Notes: generated from the sequence alone by a model not told the origin. Counted from the first letter of the stretch, positions 25,201 through 35,884 are shown. The stretch: DNA of 64,000 bases from Norana najaformis (GCA_964023275.1 OZ029921.1:15417306-15481305), one strand, 5' to 3'. Numbers and translations: made by a program.

Positions 25201-26105
25201 TACTGACAGTAAGCATCAAATGGACACATAGCATTATGCTCTAATAAGCATTTATATAAACAGTTTTGTGGGATAAACATTCAAACCAAAAACCCAAGAA
25301 AGCACTCAAATCATAACCAATCTGTATACAAGTTGGATTTCCTTACCTGTTTCTGCAGTTGAGTTTGCCAGGTTGACAGAACCTGCATAGCAGTGGTCAT
25401 GCTTAGTAAAAGTTTCCTGGTCACCAAATTCTGTCTGGTCATCAACCAAGTGTCTTCCTGGCAGTTTTCTTTTTAAGGTTATTTGTGGAGGAGGAACCGA
25501 AATATCAAAAAGTGTAGGTACTGCTTTATGAATAAGACCCAGACACTTCTGATCCTTGTTCATCCACTGACTATCCTCAAAATGCTTCTCGCATAAAACT
25601 GCAGATTTGTGGAGGTAGTCAGCAGTCTTCCCTTTAAAATCAATTCTCCTTGAGTACTGAACCCAAGCGTTACACCTGCTGACAAAATATTATAATTCAA
25701 AGCTTTGTGTTTTCAGCTGCAAATCACAAGAAATCTTAGGTGGCTGTTTTTAGGGAAAGGAATCAAACACAAAATCATCAAGAGTTTATATTAAAAATAA
25801 TCATTTATCAGAGATACATCTACACCAGTTTCCTGAATGCTATTTAATTTATGTTAAACTAGTATTCTTGTCAAGTCCATGTAACTCACATATACCTCAC
25901 TACAACAGGCATTCAATAAGTTTTTAAACAGTCCTACAAATGAGACAAAAGAAATCTGCTCAAAAAAATTTATTAAAAACAGGCTAATAAAGTAAATTTA
26001 AGCTCCCACGTGCCTTGCCTGATCCTTTGGAAATCGTACAAATGTCATTCCTGGGCATTTCTGACGTAAATTTTTGCAGTTTGGTGCAGCACAATTGTTC
26101 ACCAT
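13245..26105 (-). CDS. gene B: double-THAP, domain X, multi-C2H2 zinc-finger protein
   Basis: Exons, 5' to 3': 26105-26014, 25675-25347, 24739-24227, 23722-23477, 22897-22710, 21581-21394, 16276-16040, 14050-13245; about 866 residues. Exons 1-2 make a complete THAP domain: [24 protein letters not shown]. Exon 3 holds a second one: CSVLNC, CFPAD, W, LCELHF, EALPT. Exon 4 is domain X, shared with gene A. Exons 5-6 are acidic, then basic and helical. Exon 7 has two fingers (the second C2HC) and exon 8 has eight, one lacking its first Cys. Joins 2-3, 3-4, 4-5 and 7-8 are phase 1, and 5-6 is phase 0. The exon 1 donor must be GC (AAG/GCACGT) to keep frame. The join 21394-16276 does not match in phase, so an exon there is probably unseen. 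It is probably a nuclear DNA-binding regulator. An intact transposon sits in that intron. Confidence 0.8.
14440..14680 (-). mobile_element. LINE 3' fragment
   Basis: Minus-strand reading shows '[18 protein letters not shown]' (about 14,560-14,505) followed by a '[14 protein letters not shown]' equivalent. This is the ORF2 C-terminus of an L2/CR1-like LINE. It lies next to a second LINE end at 14,690. Confidence 0.6.
14690..15245 (-). mobile_element. LINE 3' end with pentanucleotide tail
   Basis: Order on the minus strand is [14 protein letters not shown] (about 15,235), an '[15 protein letters not shown]' block, then 'DEMHWLP', then '[20 protein letters not shown]…[10 protein letters not shown]' ending at 14,752. 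The 3' UTR has a GCGC hairpin and ends in a (TGTAA)n run at 14,679-14,700. It is a decayed L2/CR1-like copy inside the 3' part of gene B. Confidence 0.7.
16290..17629. other. gene B intron, left of the transposon
   Basis: Part of the intron between 21394 and 16276. I see no exon with good splice sites here, although the phase mismatch of the flanking exons suggests one may hide somewhere in this intron. A short (TTTA)n run lies at about 16,494-16,512. Confidence 0.4.
18071..18078 (+). promoter_or_regulatory. TATA box of the transposon gene
   Basis: TATATAAA lies about 160 bp upstream of the ORF start and about 440 bp inside the left terminus. The related element at the right edge has the same box 116 bp before its ATG. 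Confidence 0.55.
18235..19938 (+). CDS. putative DDE transposase with N-terminal Cys finger module, 567 aa
   Basis: Intact single-exon ORF filling the transposon between its inverted repeats. The N-terminus has three CxxC pairs (C16/C19, C60/C63, C96/C99) in a module resembling a zinc-associated (ZAD-like) domain, with a conserved GDQDK.WAPH and [10 protein letters not shown] frame. A Ser/Asp/Glu-rich linker follows at about 140-180. The C-terminal half has the pattern expected of a CMC-type RNase-H-fold transposase: FIDSS (D264), CVDLK (D318), a CxxC (C337/C340), PPLHIKLG, and [11 protein letters not shown] (E512-E516, H519). These catalytic assignments are inferred from spacing and motif. 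The same protein family starts again at 63,698. No frameshift or stop interrupts it. Confidence 0.8.
   Translation: MATSRRSCINHPDIFCYICGEYTLKANRKPISEFVKRAYVGYFGVKLGDQDKQWAPHTVCKTCIEQSRHWTIGKRSCLKFGVPMVWREQINHFDDCYFCMVNIIGINRNNRHKLSYPDIPSARRPVPHSDIVPVPPFRELPQLSDDETCMSNIGQDDESEESGGSDSDFQSTSHSERFDQKELSDLIRDLNLSKESSELLASRLKEKNALQPGTKITIYRNREKDLLPFFTEDNNLVFCNDISNLLKKIGLSDYSPDEWRLFIDSSKRGLKCVLLNNGNKFGSIPIGHSTRMKEEYNAISLVLEKIKYKEHQWVICVDLKMVNFLLGQQSGYTKYPCFLCLWDSRAKHEHWTRKDWPSRKDMVVGAQNVIKESLVARDRIILPPLHIKLGPMKQFVRALNKEGSCFEYIVHKLPGITMEKLKAGIFDGPQIRQLMNDPLFIPSMNEIESCAWSSFVLVTKNFLGNKKADNYAQLVEDMLLHFNKLGCNMSIKVHYLHSHLDRFPENLGDFSEEQGERFHQDIKTMENRYQGRWDAHMMADYCWNIMRDCSGRCHTRKSYKRSFFGVE
20640..21340 (+). 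mobile_element. LINE 3' fragments
   Basis: Two pieces are visible. At 20,650-20,700 '[14 protein letters not shown]' resembles the 'SLILSRLDYCNALL' block. At 21,170-21,315 '[16 protein letters not shown]…KMHLFRSVR' resembles the ORF2 C-terminus also seen at 14,752 and 28,650. Both are on the plus strand inside a gene B intron and heavily decayed. Confidence 0.45.
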
Positions 26106-26354
26106 TTTATCTGCTTCTACCTTTAACAAAAGACAATAAAGGAATCTTATGGAGTCAGTTGGCAAGAATTATGTTTGGAAAATACGGTATTAATAAACTA
26201 ATATACTTCACTCGTGTACCACTCAGAGGCAAATTCAAGATTTCAAGTCAGGATCTGTCAAAATGTTATCTTGCTGCAAGTCAGTCTGTCAAGATTAGGG
26301 GTATGTGTGCTTTATGTGTGGGGTAATCCATTTAATAATAGTTGTGGATACTGC

Positions 26355-26510
26355 TGTAATGCCCGACGTTAGCCTATACTCGGGACTTGAATAACACCTG
26401 CAACTCAATGGGTCAATGCATGTCACGTGATTTTGTGCAAGTGAAAGGGGCTGACAGGTGTGACTGAAGTTGTAGAGGATGCGCTAACGTCCGTCAGGCA
26501 TGAATTAACT
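26355..26510. repeat. possible short inverted-repeat element
   Basis: AATGCCCGACGTTAGC near 26,360 and GCTAACGTCCGTCAGGCAT near 26,490 are imperfect inverted repeats about 130 bp apart. This could be a small MITE just upstream of gene B. No target duplication is certain. Confidence 0.3.
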
Positions 26511-26879
26511 GGTCGTAAATGCACTCACATCCGAAGCACGTGGCCGAATTGGTTGAGGATCATCTCATGCCCAAATATAGTTAAGTGTAGCTAATATCAG
26601 ATAGGACTACATGTTGTAACACATGATAACTCAGGACTGTGCAGTTTGGCATAACTGATCTATATATGGTTGACATTTGTTCTGTTGAACTAGAAAGTTT
26701 GTACGTGAAACTAAATCTTGAGTTGTTAAGATTGGATGCAGGTGTTGTAGTTAAAATATTAGCAAAATCCTGACGGAAGTGCCAAATTCACGTAACATGC
26801 TTTAGGTGTGAATCTAGTCCGTGCGTTTCCGCTAATGTTCGGGGCGTTAAAAGAACCAATACATATATATGCGATGAAT

Positions 26880-27078
26880 CAACCTGCCAACACATTTGAG
26901 GAGACCCATATGGGCCCTATAAACACAACTCACCCTAGCCTCCTCTCTCTGGTCTCCTTGCAACCGGACTAGGTTCTTGACATGACATCTTTGGACAACC
27001 CTACGGACTTGACGCAAGGCTTGTGAATAAGCTGGTGCCCTACGCTTAGCTTTAAAAATTTCGAGTTTACGATTACGA
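26880..27078 (+). mobile_element. LINE 3' tail, family with NKLVP end
   Basis: Plus-strand copy of the repeat at 11,140-11,335. It ends GAATAAGCTGGTGCCC, then GAGTTTACGATTACGATTAC. Identity to the other copy is about 85% over 180 bp. Confidence 0.7.
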
Positions 27079-27079
27079 T

Positions 27080-28168
27080 TACATTTGCATAGTTGGGCAA
27101 TTGGGCAAATCTCTTTCTGTATCTGTAACGTTTTTACTATTTGTGCTAGAAACATGCGGTTTTCACCTGATTACTTATTCAATAATTCCAGCCCAATCCA
27201 GTCCAGTATCAAATGCAGTGCTGATTGTTCCGACCTTCGCGAAGGTTTGCTCAGGCACTGTTATAAATATTTACCAGTAGCAGTGTTTGTGTAATCTGTA
27301 AACTTTTAATCTGCGGCTAAACGCTCATCGATTCGCATAAACTAAGTACAAACCTTAACTTTAGCAAATCTGATACACACGCCAGCCTAAAGTTGAATTT
27401 TATGTTTACACCAACAAAATATTTTTGAACTTTATATAAACACAACCGGAAAACACGGACTGATACTAACATCGCTTAAGGTGAAGTGGGCAACGTACAG
27501 TTCCGAGGCCCTGTTAACAACACTAGGCCTACATTATTTCGTTGCCATGTTTAAGGTTGTTAGCCGAGTATTATATCTTGAGCAAAAGGAGTCGGCACAG
27601 GCCGGGGGAGGAAAAAGGACCATTGCCCACTCGAACATTTGGATCCCAGCGGTGCTTTTGACCCAAAGATTTTAAAAATTTTTTTTTTGACCAACAGTCT
27701 TATGAAAGTAACCTTCCTAACATCTTTGCTTCTGACCATAAAGGTAACTGTTTTGGCGCGTAATTTTGGGATGGGCTAAAAGTCTGGGATGTCTGTTGGT
27801 AAACAAGTTATGCATTCAGACGTATGAAGTTTCAATGCAGCTGGAAGGAAGCCGTCAATAAATCACGAAAACCATGATGAGCAAGAAGGTATTCAGAAAT
27901 GACTGAGACCGGGAAACGGTCCTCTAGGTACCTATGACTGAAAAAGGTTGTCAAGACTTCTTGGTGACATAAAACACGCCTTCTTTACTAAAAAATTTGG
28001 CCTCCTTTTTCAACACTGGATCCGCCAATGTCCCATTCTCGAACCCGTGCCCACGCCTTTGCTCGGTGGGAGAAGTTAGGAAAACGGATGTCAACATGAA
28101 ACGAAGTTGGTCCTAAATTCCGTAGGCATCGCGGTCTGTATCTAGCATAAACTGAAATCTAGACCTAA
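27080..28168. other. gene-free stretch between genes B and C
   Basis: No exon or recognisable element could be supported. The 5' UTR and promoter of gene B probably begin on its left side, but no TATA box or clear start was seen. Confidence 0.4.
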
Positions 28169-28169
28169 G

Positions 28170-28275
28170 TGTTTTTCTATTGCCACCGTATGGCCTCGAC
28201 CCTACTCATTTTTCAGCGAATCTATCGGGTGAGATCCTTCACCAACGCTGCCCATTTGACTGGGCGCCACAGCGA
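28170..28275 (-). mobile_element. SINE copy
   Basis: The reverse complement reads GGCGCCCAGTCAAATGGGCAG, GGTGAAGGATCTCAC, GAAAAATGAGTAGGGTCGAG and GCCATACGG. This is the same order as in the copies at 35,970-36,115 and 50,500-50,675. Confidence 0.65.
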
Positions 28276-28554
28276 GTAGATTGAGCACGCTCTTTTTACT
28301 CAGCTGAGGACACTCACGCAGGCTAGATAGTCTGGAAACTCTGGATTATAGGACTAAGCTTAGCCGCGGAGACAGTGGGGGCTCTAGGATTGCTTGCGTG
28401 GGGGCAGACAATTCCAGAGAGCAGCCACATTCTGGCAGTCCACCAAGCACTGGTCTGGTCTGAGAGGCGCCGGCATATAAGCAAAAGGGGCGGGGGGGGG
28501 GCGAACCTAAGTCTGCCACTGCGCGGAGGGTTTCATTATTATTTATTTATTAAA

Positions 28555-28705
28555 GGTCAGAGGATGAGAGACAAAAGACTGAGAGATGATCGATCCTTGA
28601 TGCCAGACAGGCATTTTTCTATGATGCAGCTTCTTAGATCAGTCAGATAGCCATGTAGTAAAGCATCTGAGAGGTTCATAAACTGCGCTATACAAATGTT
28701 CTGAT
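28555..28705 (+). mobile_element. LINE 3' tail
   Basis: 'ALLHGYLTDLR' antisense and 'HFSMMQLLRSVR' sense, followed by CATCTGAGAGGTTCATAAACTG and GCGCTATAC, match the ORF2 end and GCGC hairpin of the LINE tails at 21,300 and 14,750. Confidence 0.45.
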
Positions 28706-28889
28706 ACTTACATGTGTAGTGCACAACCACAAAAAGTATCCATCTCATCTGCCTCGCTTCCTAGTCATTACATGATGCACAGATTCCATATCTACCCTAA
28801 ATTTCAAAACTAAGGCATGATTTTTTTATTCCAGGTTGTCGTTGGAGTCTTGCATAGCCAAGATTACGTGGTCCTGTTACTTTGACCCA

Positions 28890-29690
28890 AGGTACCTTTG
28901 ATCTCTTCATCGATCTTTAATTCATGATCCTTTTGTCCATTTACTAGTCTTACTGTGCCTGAATTATTGCAAAGCATTTACCTGTTCTTTTCAATACTCA
29001 CTGTCTTTAAGACTCCGTGCTGCATGCACCTGCTCCCATGTTCTTCAGCTTAATCCAAGATCTCCAGTCACAAACTTAAAGTCTTCTGAATTACACTGGT
29101 ATCTTTTCCAGATTGAGTCCAGTTGCCATCTTTGAGTACATGGTCCAGCACCTAACTAACTAAATGATAAGTTCGTATTCCACTCATGCTCAATACTGCC
29201 ACGTCTTAAACTTAACAATCAGCTTCTTCTGGCCAGTTTTGTTTGCTCCTCCTTTCAAAGACTTGTGGATTCCACGCCATTTCACACACTGGTCCACCGT
29301 GTTTACATGAAGTGGCTTTATAATACATATATGTATGCAATTCACTACCACCAACTTTGCACACCCATTCTCTTATATCATTTCACAAATATATACGGTA
29401 TCTCTTTCCGGCAACCCACACTTTTGAGATAAATTCACAAAGTAGCATGATACAATTGTCTGACCAATAATTAATTAATCAATAACAGTCAAGCAAAATT
29501 CTTTTAGAAATGCCTTATGAGTTTGCCCCATCATCTGGTGCTAAGCCCTAAGAAACAACCTGCTCTACAGCAATTCCAGGACCTCTAGTTATTCCTGTTC
29601 ATAGTAGCAGTTGGTCATTTCAGTGCCTCTGAGAGGTGCTAAGCAGGTGCTAAATAAATGCTCAGATACATTTGCATAACAAGAGAAACT
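28890..29690 (+). mobile_element. LINE ORF2 3' half, decayed
   Basis: Plus-strand reading gives 'VHLLVLLCLNYCKAF', 'SLRLRAACTCSHVL' and 'VTNLKSSELHWYLFQIE', the ordered 'HSLVLSRLDYCNAL', 'RLRRVQNAAARVL' and 'ITPVLKELHWLPV.YRIEF' blocks. The 3' UTR hairpin GCCTCTGAGAGGTGCTAAGC lies at about 29,622-29,642. Several frame breaks are present. The copy ends just before the 3' end of gene C. Confidence 0.65.
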
Positions 29691-29902
29691 AATGATTTGT
29701 ATTGCAAGATCTTTAATTCTTATGCTTTTCAAGCCAGTAAATTTAAACTGCAAAGTAAACAATTAAATCAACACACAGTTTCCAGTATTACATAACATAC
29801 AAATAACTTTGTATATTAAACAAAAACAAATATATATTCATTAAAGGTTCATTTTAAGTGTTACATTAAAGATCCCAGTTTCATAATTCAAAATTATTTT
29901 CA

Positions 29903-29953
29903 CTTCCTAATTTATATTATTTGCTGCTTCCTAATTTATATTATTTGCTGCAT
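29903..29953. repeat. 24-bp tandem duplication
   Basis: CTTCCTAATTTATATTATTTGCTG occurs twice back to back, about 100 bp beyond the stop codon of gene C, probably in its 3' UTR. Confidence 0.9.
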
Positions 29954-30052
29954 TCCACCACAGTTAAGCTACTAATTTTTACAACTTTCAATTTAGCTTC
30001 AACTCTTGCCGCTCTGTTAAACTTCGAAATTAGAATAAACATAAACACTGTT

Positions 30053-33000
30053 TCAAGACCAGCCACACAGAGATTTGTCTTCAAGAAGTGCACTGTAGCA
30101 CACGGTCTGTGGTTGCGCAGGTGGATCATTCGACAGACAATGAACTTTCTGCGCATGCTTAACGAGCTGTCCATTCGTAGAATAAGTAACACCACAGTGA
30201 ATGCAGCTGTAGGGTTTCTCTTTAGTATGTGTTCTGGAGTGTGTCTTAAGATTGCTAAGCGACTGAAAGGATTTGTCACAGTCTGTACATTTGTATGGGC
30301 GTTCGCCAGTGTGCGTTCGACGGTGTATACGCAGTGACTCTGCCTGACCGAAGTCCTTTGAGCAAGTCTCACACTTATAGGGTCTCTCTCCAGTGTGTAT
30401 TCGTTTGTGCTTGCGAAGGATGCCTGCGTCGGCAAATGACTTTGGACAGAAAGGACAGGCATGTGGTCGCTCACCAGTATGAATGCTGTTATGGGCCTGG
30501 AATGCACGAGGCGTCAGGAAACTTTTGCCGCATGTCTCACAGACGTACGGTCGTTCACCCGTGTGGTTCCGGATATGCCTTTTCAGTCTCCCAATCTGGC
30601 CGAAGCGCTTGCCACACCAGACGCACTCAAATGACGTCTCATCTGAATGAAGTTTGATGTGCAGTCGCAGGCTTTTGATGCTTGAGAACTGGTTTCCACA
30701 GATGCTGCACAGCGAGGGTGTGCGACGATCATGAGTCTGTCGATGAATCGTCATTGTTGACGACTGTGCAAAGCAACGCTTGCAGATATCACATTCGTAT
30801 GGTTTTTCACCAGTATGCACACGACAGTGCTTTTTGAGGTCATACGGGTTCGCAAATTTCTTTTCACACATGTTACAGGCATGTGGCTTTTCACCTGCAT
30901 GAAGGCCAACATGACGGTCACGAGACCGACTCGAAGCCAACTGCTTGCCACAGATGCCACACCTGTAAGGTGGTTCATCTTCGTTAGCAACAAAAATTTC
31001 TTCTTTTGGGACGACTTGCCCAGTTTGTCCATTAAGAATTACCTCTTCAGTTGGCACAACTGGCTCCAACTTGACACTTTTTTGCTTGCCAGGACCACGC
31101 TTCTTTGGCACTTTTTTAGAATCAACTTCAATATTTGGAGATTCTGCATCAATATCAATGAACTTTTCACTGCTAAGCTTTTGTATTGCTGAGAAACGCA
31201 CCACTTCAACAGAATGGCCTTCGATTGTCTGAGAGCTATCTTTGTCTTGGATTATACAGAAAACTTGCTCCATATCTGAAATTTGACATCCCTCTTGCTT
31301 GATATAAAGCGTTTCCTGAGACCCAGCATTAACTGGATCAGTATCTGTCCGAGACGGCTGCTCCTGTCTGCAGTCCTCTGAAGGCACGATGTGCAGCTCC
31401 ATGTGAGCAAGAAGAGTACTGACATTGACAAAGAAGGCATCACACTCCCCACATCTGTATATCTTGAAGTCATTTACCGTAACCCGATGACTGGGATTAT
31501 CATCACTGACAGCTTTCTCATCTTCAACCAAACAAAGGATATATAATAATTACAACTGCTGGAAGTGGGTAATTGTAAATTCACTTAGCATGTTAAAATT
31601 TGGTGCTTAAAGTGTTGGCCACAGGCTTTATTGCAGGCCCTCACACAACAGTCAATTTATGTGGCACCAAATGAATCAGCATCATTAAACATTACTCTGT
31701 GCAGCAAATGGTCCCAACCACAGCAAATACAAGTTTTGGGCAGAAATTCTGCAACAAATCTTTTCGAACTATAACAAACTTCTTCATGTTAATCAAATGT
31801 TCATAACTTTAAGTAGTGGCATTTTTTCATTGTTTGTATTATTGTGACACAGTGGCAAATTGCTAATGTATTTGCCTTTCACAAATTCCCACCAGAATTA
31901 CAATTATCTGACCCATTCTACAAAATCAACAGCACTTCACCCTTGCCATCTCTGCACAGGTCTTACACTCAAATTGAAAACAATCCTCTTTCACAAATTA
32001 TATTCTGATTCCTCCTCTTTCCCTTGTCTATCTTGCCCTCCAATTCCAATTCGATTCTGCTTTGATGGGGTGCCTGTAAATAAGCTGCTTTGGGCTGCAA
32101 CTTAGCTTTCTCTAGAAATCTCAAGTTTACGATTACGATCACTTTTCTGCAGACTGAAATTTGAAACTTGACATAAGTAAAATCGACAACTTGTTGTCAA
32201 GCTTTGCAATCTGTAAGAAAAGGTTTACACAGTCACTGCATTGCTGTTTTTTTTGTGTGTTTACACTTCAGAAAAAAGACCTGTCAATCTATGGACCACA
32301 CCTCTCAGGACTAATGCTGACAGAGACAAGCAGTAAATGAGCATTTACCTTTCCTTATCTTACATGCAGTAAATCAGCATTTACCTTACCTTATCTTACA
32401 TCGTTACACAAGAGTGCATCACAAGCATGGCAGGAATGTTGTATACGATTACTTGCAGAATCACAGCCAGGACAACATACTTCAAACATTAAACAAAGAA
32501 ATTAAACATAATCAAACATCATTTCACATGAGTAAATCGCAGCTGCAGTGAGAAAACCTCTCTACCCATTACACTGTGAAACACTGTCAGCAACACATGA
32601 AGAATTGTAAAAAGTGACATAGTTTTCGTTTTGATAAATATTAATAAATTATTACCTACCATTTTTTAAATTTTGTGCACATTTGGTTTCTGTTACATCT
32701 ACTTTAAACATACAGAAACATCACAGAAGAATCTTAGATTTAAACTTCATTAAATTTTAAAATAAAATGTTCAGTCACATGACATTACATTACTTGACAT
32801 AAAATACAGTTTTCAATAACAGAAACATTTTAAAATACTCTTTCTTAAGCGTGTGTAACTTTGTGAGGTGTATAGTCACACAAATGTAATGTAAACAGAC
32901 GTTTTAGCACACCTTCAAATAGCACACAGGCATTGAAATAAGTAAGTTCTTCTCAATTTTTAACATTCTATTTCAGCTACAGTTAGTGGGTAAAAATTTA

Positions 33001-33242
33001 TCTGCTATCTGATTGAAGATTGAACAAAAATAAAGATAAATGAGAGCAACATGTAATAAAAGAAAATAAACAACTGCCAAGTCACCAGAGATTTGGCAAA
33101 AGTAGTCCCTCACCCGATAAGAAAGAATTATGGACATAAGTATGATCCATGATTCTAGAAGCATCACCTCTACTTTGTGCTGAGATAGCGTCTTGTGCTT
33201 CTACACTGACTTCCTGTTCATCCATGCAAGATTCTCGATCTC
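30053..33242 (-). CDS. gene C: C2H2 zinc-finger protein, 11 fingers (5' end not found)
   Basis: The terminal exon 31521-30053 and an upstream 75-nt exon 33242-33168 join in phase 1 (…QSRDEKAVSDD…). Their acceptors are TTTGGTTGAAG and ACTTTTACAG. The long exon encodes one isolated N-terminal finger (RCGECDAFF…HMELH), an acidic and basic linker of about 130 residues, then ten fingers in tandem with TGEKP/TGERP linkers, and a 24-residue C-terminal tail. Finger 10 ends with the longer HAQKVH spacing. The regular linkers indicate sequence-specific DNA binding in the nucleus. The small exon is acidic and resembles exon 5 of gene B in character only. No THAP or X exon was found upstream. Confidence 0.85.
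31880..32150 (+). mobile_element. LINE 3' end, family with NKLVP end
   Basis: A plus-strand frame contains 'LTLKLKTILFHKLYSDSSSFPCLSCPP' and ends 'GVPVNKLLWAAT', followed by GTTTACGATTACGATCAC. It shows that the shared tails at 11,150, 27,000 and 51,600 are ORF2 C-termini with their 3' UTR. It lies in the gene C intron. Confidence 0.7.
32328..32401. repeat. two 36-bp tandem units
   Basis: GCAGTAAAT(G/C)AGCATTTACC followed by TT(T/A)CCTTATCTTACAT occurs twice in tandem. It lies in an intron of gene C. Confidence 0.85.
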
Positions 33243-34890
33243 CTGTAAAAGTCTTATCAAGGACTAAAATGTACAGAGAAACAAAAAAATAATCACATTC
33301 ATTAACATGGAATCCTGCAACTTAAAGATTTAAATGATCACATTTATATTATTATTAATAATGTGATCTCCTAATAATCCCCTTAATAATCATGTCTGCA
33401 CTAGTATTACATTCTATCTAATAATTAAACATCAACTGATTGCGCTAACCATACGTGGATGAAGGACTTGCTCTAGGACTTCAACAGCTATCAACTCAGA
33501 TGAGGTGCAAACTTGTATGCTCTGCATTGCAAGGCAACTGCTTGATCAATCAGCCATCGTGTCACACGTAACCTTTGTTGCCCAATCACCTCAAATTACA
33601 TTCACAAAGCTACAATATGCAGCAAAAAAGCAAACTGACTTTTGTTGCCCCAAGGGTAACTGGCCCATAAACACCTTCCTTGCTTTTTTTGTGAGATAAC
33701 CTGCAATCCTGTCTTTTAAGCCAAGATAATGGACCAGCCTAGGAAAAGCCAATGCAAATGGCCAGTTTAAGAAAGATCTCACTATCTGCACGTTGCAATT
33801 CAGGCAGCATTTCGTAAGTGACAAGCCAACTCACGATCGTTCTGACTTCTTTTTATGGTTACTTTAGGAAATGTAAACCAACTGAACAGTCCTTCATACT
33901 ACTATACAGTTGTGTAATATGGTAATTACTTTACCTTACCAATGTTACAAAACCACAAATCCACAACCACAGAATCCAACTGCACATTCTAGAACAAACT
34001 AAAAAACTAGAAACATAGCAAATGTTTTATAGGGATTACACAACTCAAAAGCTATACATTGTAAGGAAGCAACTTTTAACTTCTCTTGAGATTGTATTCT
34101 GTTTTTACTGTTAAACTCATTCAGCAAAAGGACTTCTTGATTCTTCATTTTGGACATTAAAGCGCAACAGATAATTAATCAAGTAAATGATTTTGGGATG
34201 CTAAAAAGATAAGATGCCCCTTATTTATAATTCATAAACTATTAATAATGGGATAATTTTCAAGAAACGGTCGCTTACAGTTGCCCTACTTGTTAAATAG
34301 CACGGCCATGCAAGAGAAATCAGAGTGCTGCACACTACCGAAAGGACTCCCAATAAATAAGTGAGTAATCAGTAAGTAACAGACTAACTCAAGGTTCTTA
34401 AAAATACTTTTAGTTGTGTCAATAAATGAAGAAATTGCAGAGTAACAAAGTTTTTTCAATATCCTGAGCTATTGGTATCAATAAATTAAGAAATCGAGTA
34501 AGTCTCTGTGATGCATATAAGAATGTTTGAGAAAGAGTTCTCAAGAAATGCATTTTGTCAGTAGAACTCCTGCAGATATGTTGGAAACTAATTGCAACTT
34601 GAGTCAAACTGTCTTTTCAATCTGTGTTTTGCATGCATCCAAGTTCTCCACATTCTGTGCTTTACGTTAATGTTGTTCAGATCTACAAACTTGCGTTGAT
34701 GCACAACTGCAGAACGCATAACTGGCCACCTTCTAACCTTTCCAGATTAGAATAAGTACTCCATCACTCAGATATGAGTTCCTGGAAGGTGTATTGCAAT
34801 ATTATGCCTTCCAGTACTATGATACTCGGAAGCGTAATTGTTTTAATATCGCTGCTGAAGTCGTCGTGGGAACCACTAACGAATTATTTA
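33243..34890. other. presumed 5' region or intron of gene C
   Basis: The upstream exons of gene C should lie here or further right, because the 33,242 exon has an acceptor and needs one nucleotide from a preceding exon. I could not identify them. Short frames at 33,505-33,824 and 34,419-34,607 lack recognisable domains. Confidence 0.35.
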
Positions 34891-34894
34891 TTGG

Positions 34895-34962
34895 GAGTTC
34901 TGGTAGCTTGCAGCGCTCTAATTTCTCCAGCAGTTTGGGGTGGCCGTATTGTTTACAAGAAG
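34895..34962. repeat. block shared with 7,928-7,990
   Basis: TTGCAGCGCTCTAATTTCTCC, then TTTGGGGTGGCCG and TTGTTTAC, parallels the block upstream of gene A at about 80% identity. Confidence 0.45.
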
Positions 34963-35234
34963 GGCGACCGCAAGCGGCTGGTTGTTTGTCGAGAATAACC
35001 AATATTATATACATCCATTACGAAGAAATTAGTTGTGAATTTCGTTATGCTCCAACATCTTTATACCGCTGCCGATCTTCCTTAAAATGTTTCAACTGCC
35101 CACTCCAAAGGAACACAAATATCCACTTTAAAAGTAATACAACCTCACATGATCCGCAAAAGTATTTCAAATTTAACCAGTCGCTGTTTGATGCAATATT
35201 TAACACTTCTGTGGTTAGTAAGACCCAGTTTGGT

Positions 35235-35345
35235 CATTGTAATGTAGTGTAATCATGTAATGTAATCAAAAATTTATAAAGCGCCACTTCGAGGTAAACT
35301 CCTCAGAGGCGCTAAGGAACACCAACGCATTAAGTTAGGAATACG
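35235..35345 (-). mobile_element. LINE 3' tail with GCGCC hairpin
   Basis: A (TGTAA)n run at 35,238-35,266 is followed by TTTATAAAGCGCC, ACTCCTCAGAGGCGCT. This is the minus-strand 3' UTR of the L2/CR1-like copies at 190 and 14,690. Confidence 0.55.
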
Positions 35346-35619
35346 CCTAATCCTTACTAACCTTCAGTATAAGATTTGTCTTCTAATAAAGCCATAAGAA
35401 ACACAGGCGCTGAATTCTCACTACAGTTTTATAAAGCAATTGCAACTTTCCAGGTGAAAACAAAATTCTGAGCTCCAAAAATCTTTGTCTATGTTCTTGG
35501 CATCGAGTTAATGAATCGTGTATCAATGATAAATATATAGCACTGCAACTTAAGTCAATTCAAAAGCAAATGTAAATATACACGTGTTTCTGTAGCGACC
35601 GAATGGTCTCCAAGTGCTA

Positions 35620-35720
35620 TTTTGTAATCGTAAACTCGAAAATTTCAAGAGTGCTACTTAAAAACTAAACGCAGAGCATCATCGTATTCACGAGATTTTA
35701 TTTTGGGTTGTTTTGGTTAA
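35620..35720 (-). mobile_element. LINE 3' tail, family with NKLVP end
   Basis: TTGTAATCGTAAACTCGAAA, AGTGCTACTTAAAA and GTATTCACGAG match the tail at 11,140-11,210 in the same orientation. Confidence 0.55.
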
Positions 35721-35884
35721 AGACGCCTAAGTGAGTTGTTTCGAAGTAAAAAGGAAAAGAGAGTTGCCGAAGACATGCCTGTAGTGCTGGGTCGGTTTAA
35801 TTGATGTTAACTGATATCAGTAATGTGTTTGTGTCCCGTCACTTAACAGAAATAATAGTAGGTCTAATTAGCTACATCGATAAA

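Noticed and set aside
26540-26575. tRNA-like segment GTGGCCGAATTGGTTGAGG
   Set aside because: Resembles a tRNA D-arm, but no anticodon or T-arm folds downstream; perhaps a repeat remnant.
34419-34607. Possible domain X exon for gene C
   Set aside because: Compared by eye with the X exons of A and B: the EK, FL.R and L.DAW positions are not conserved.
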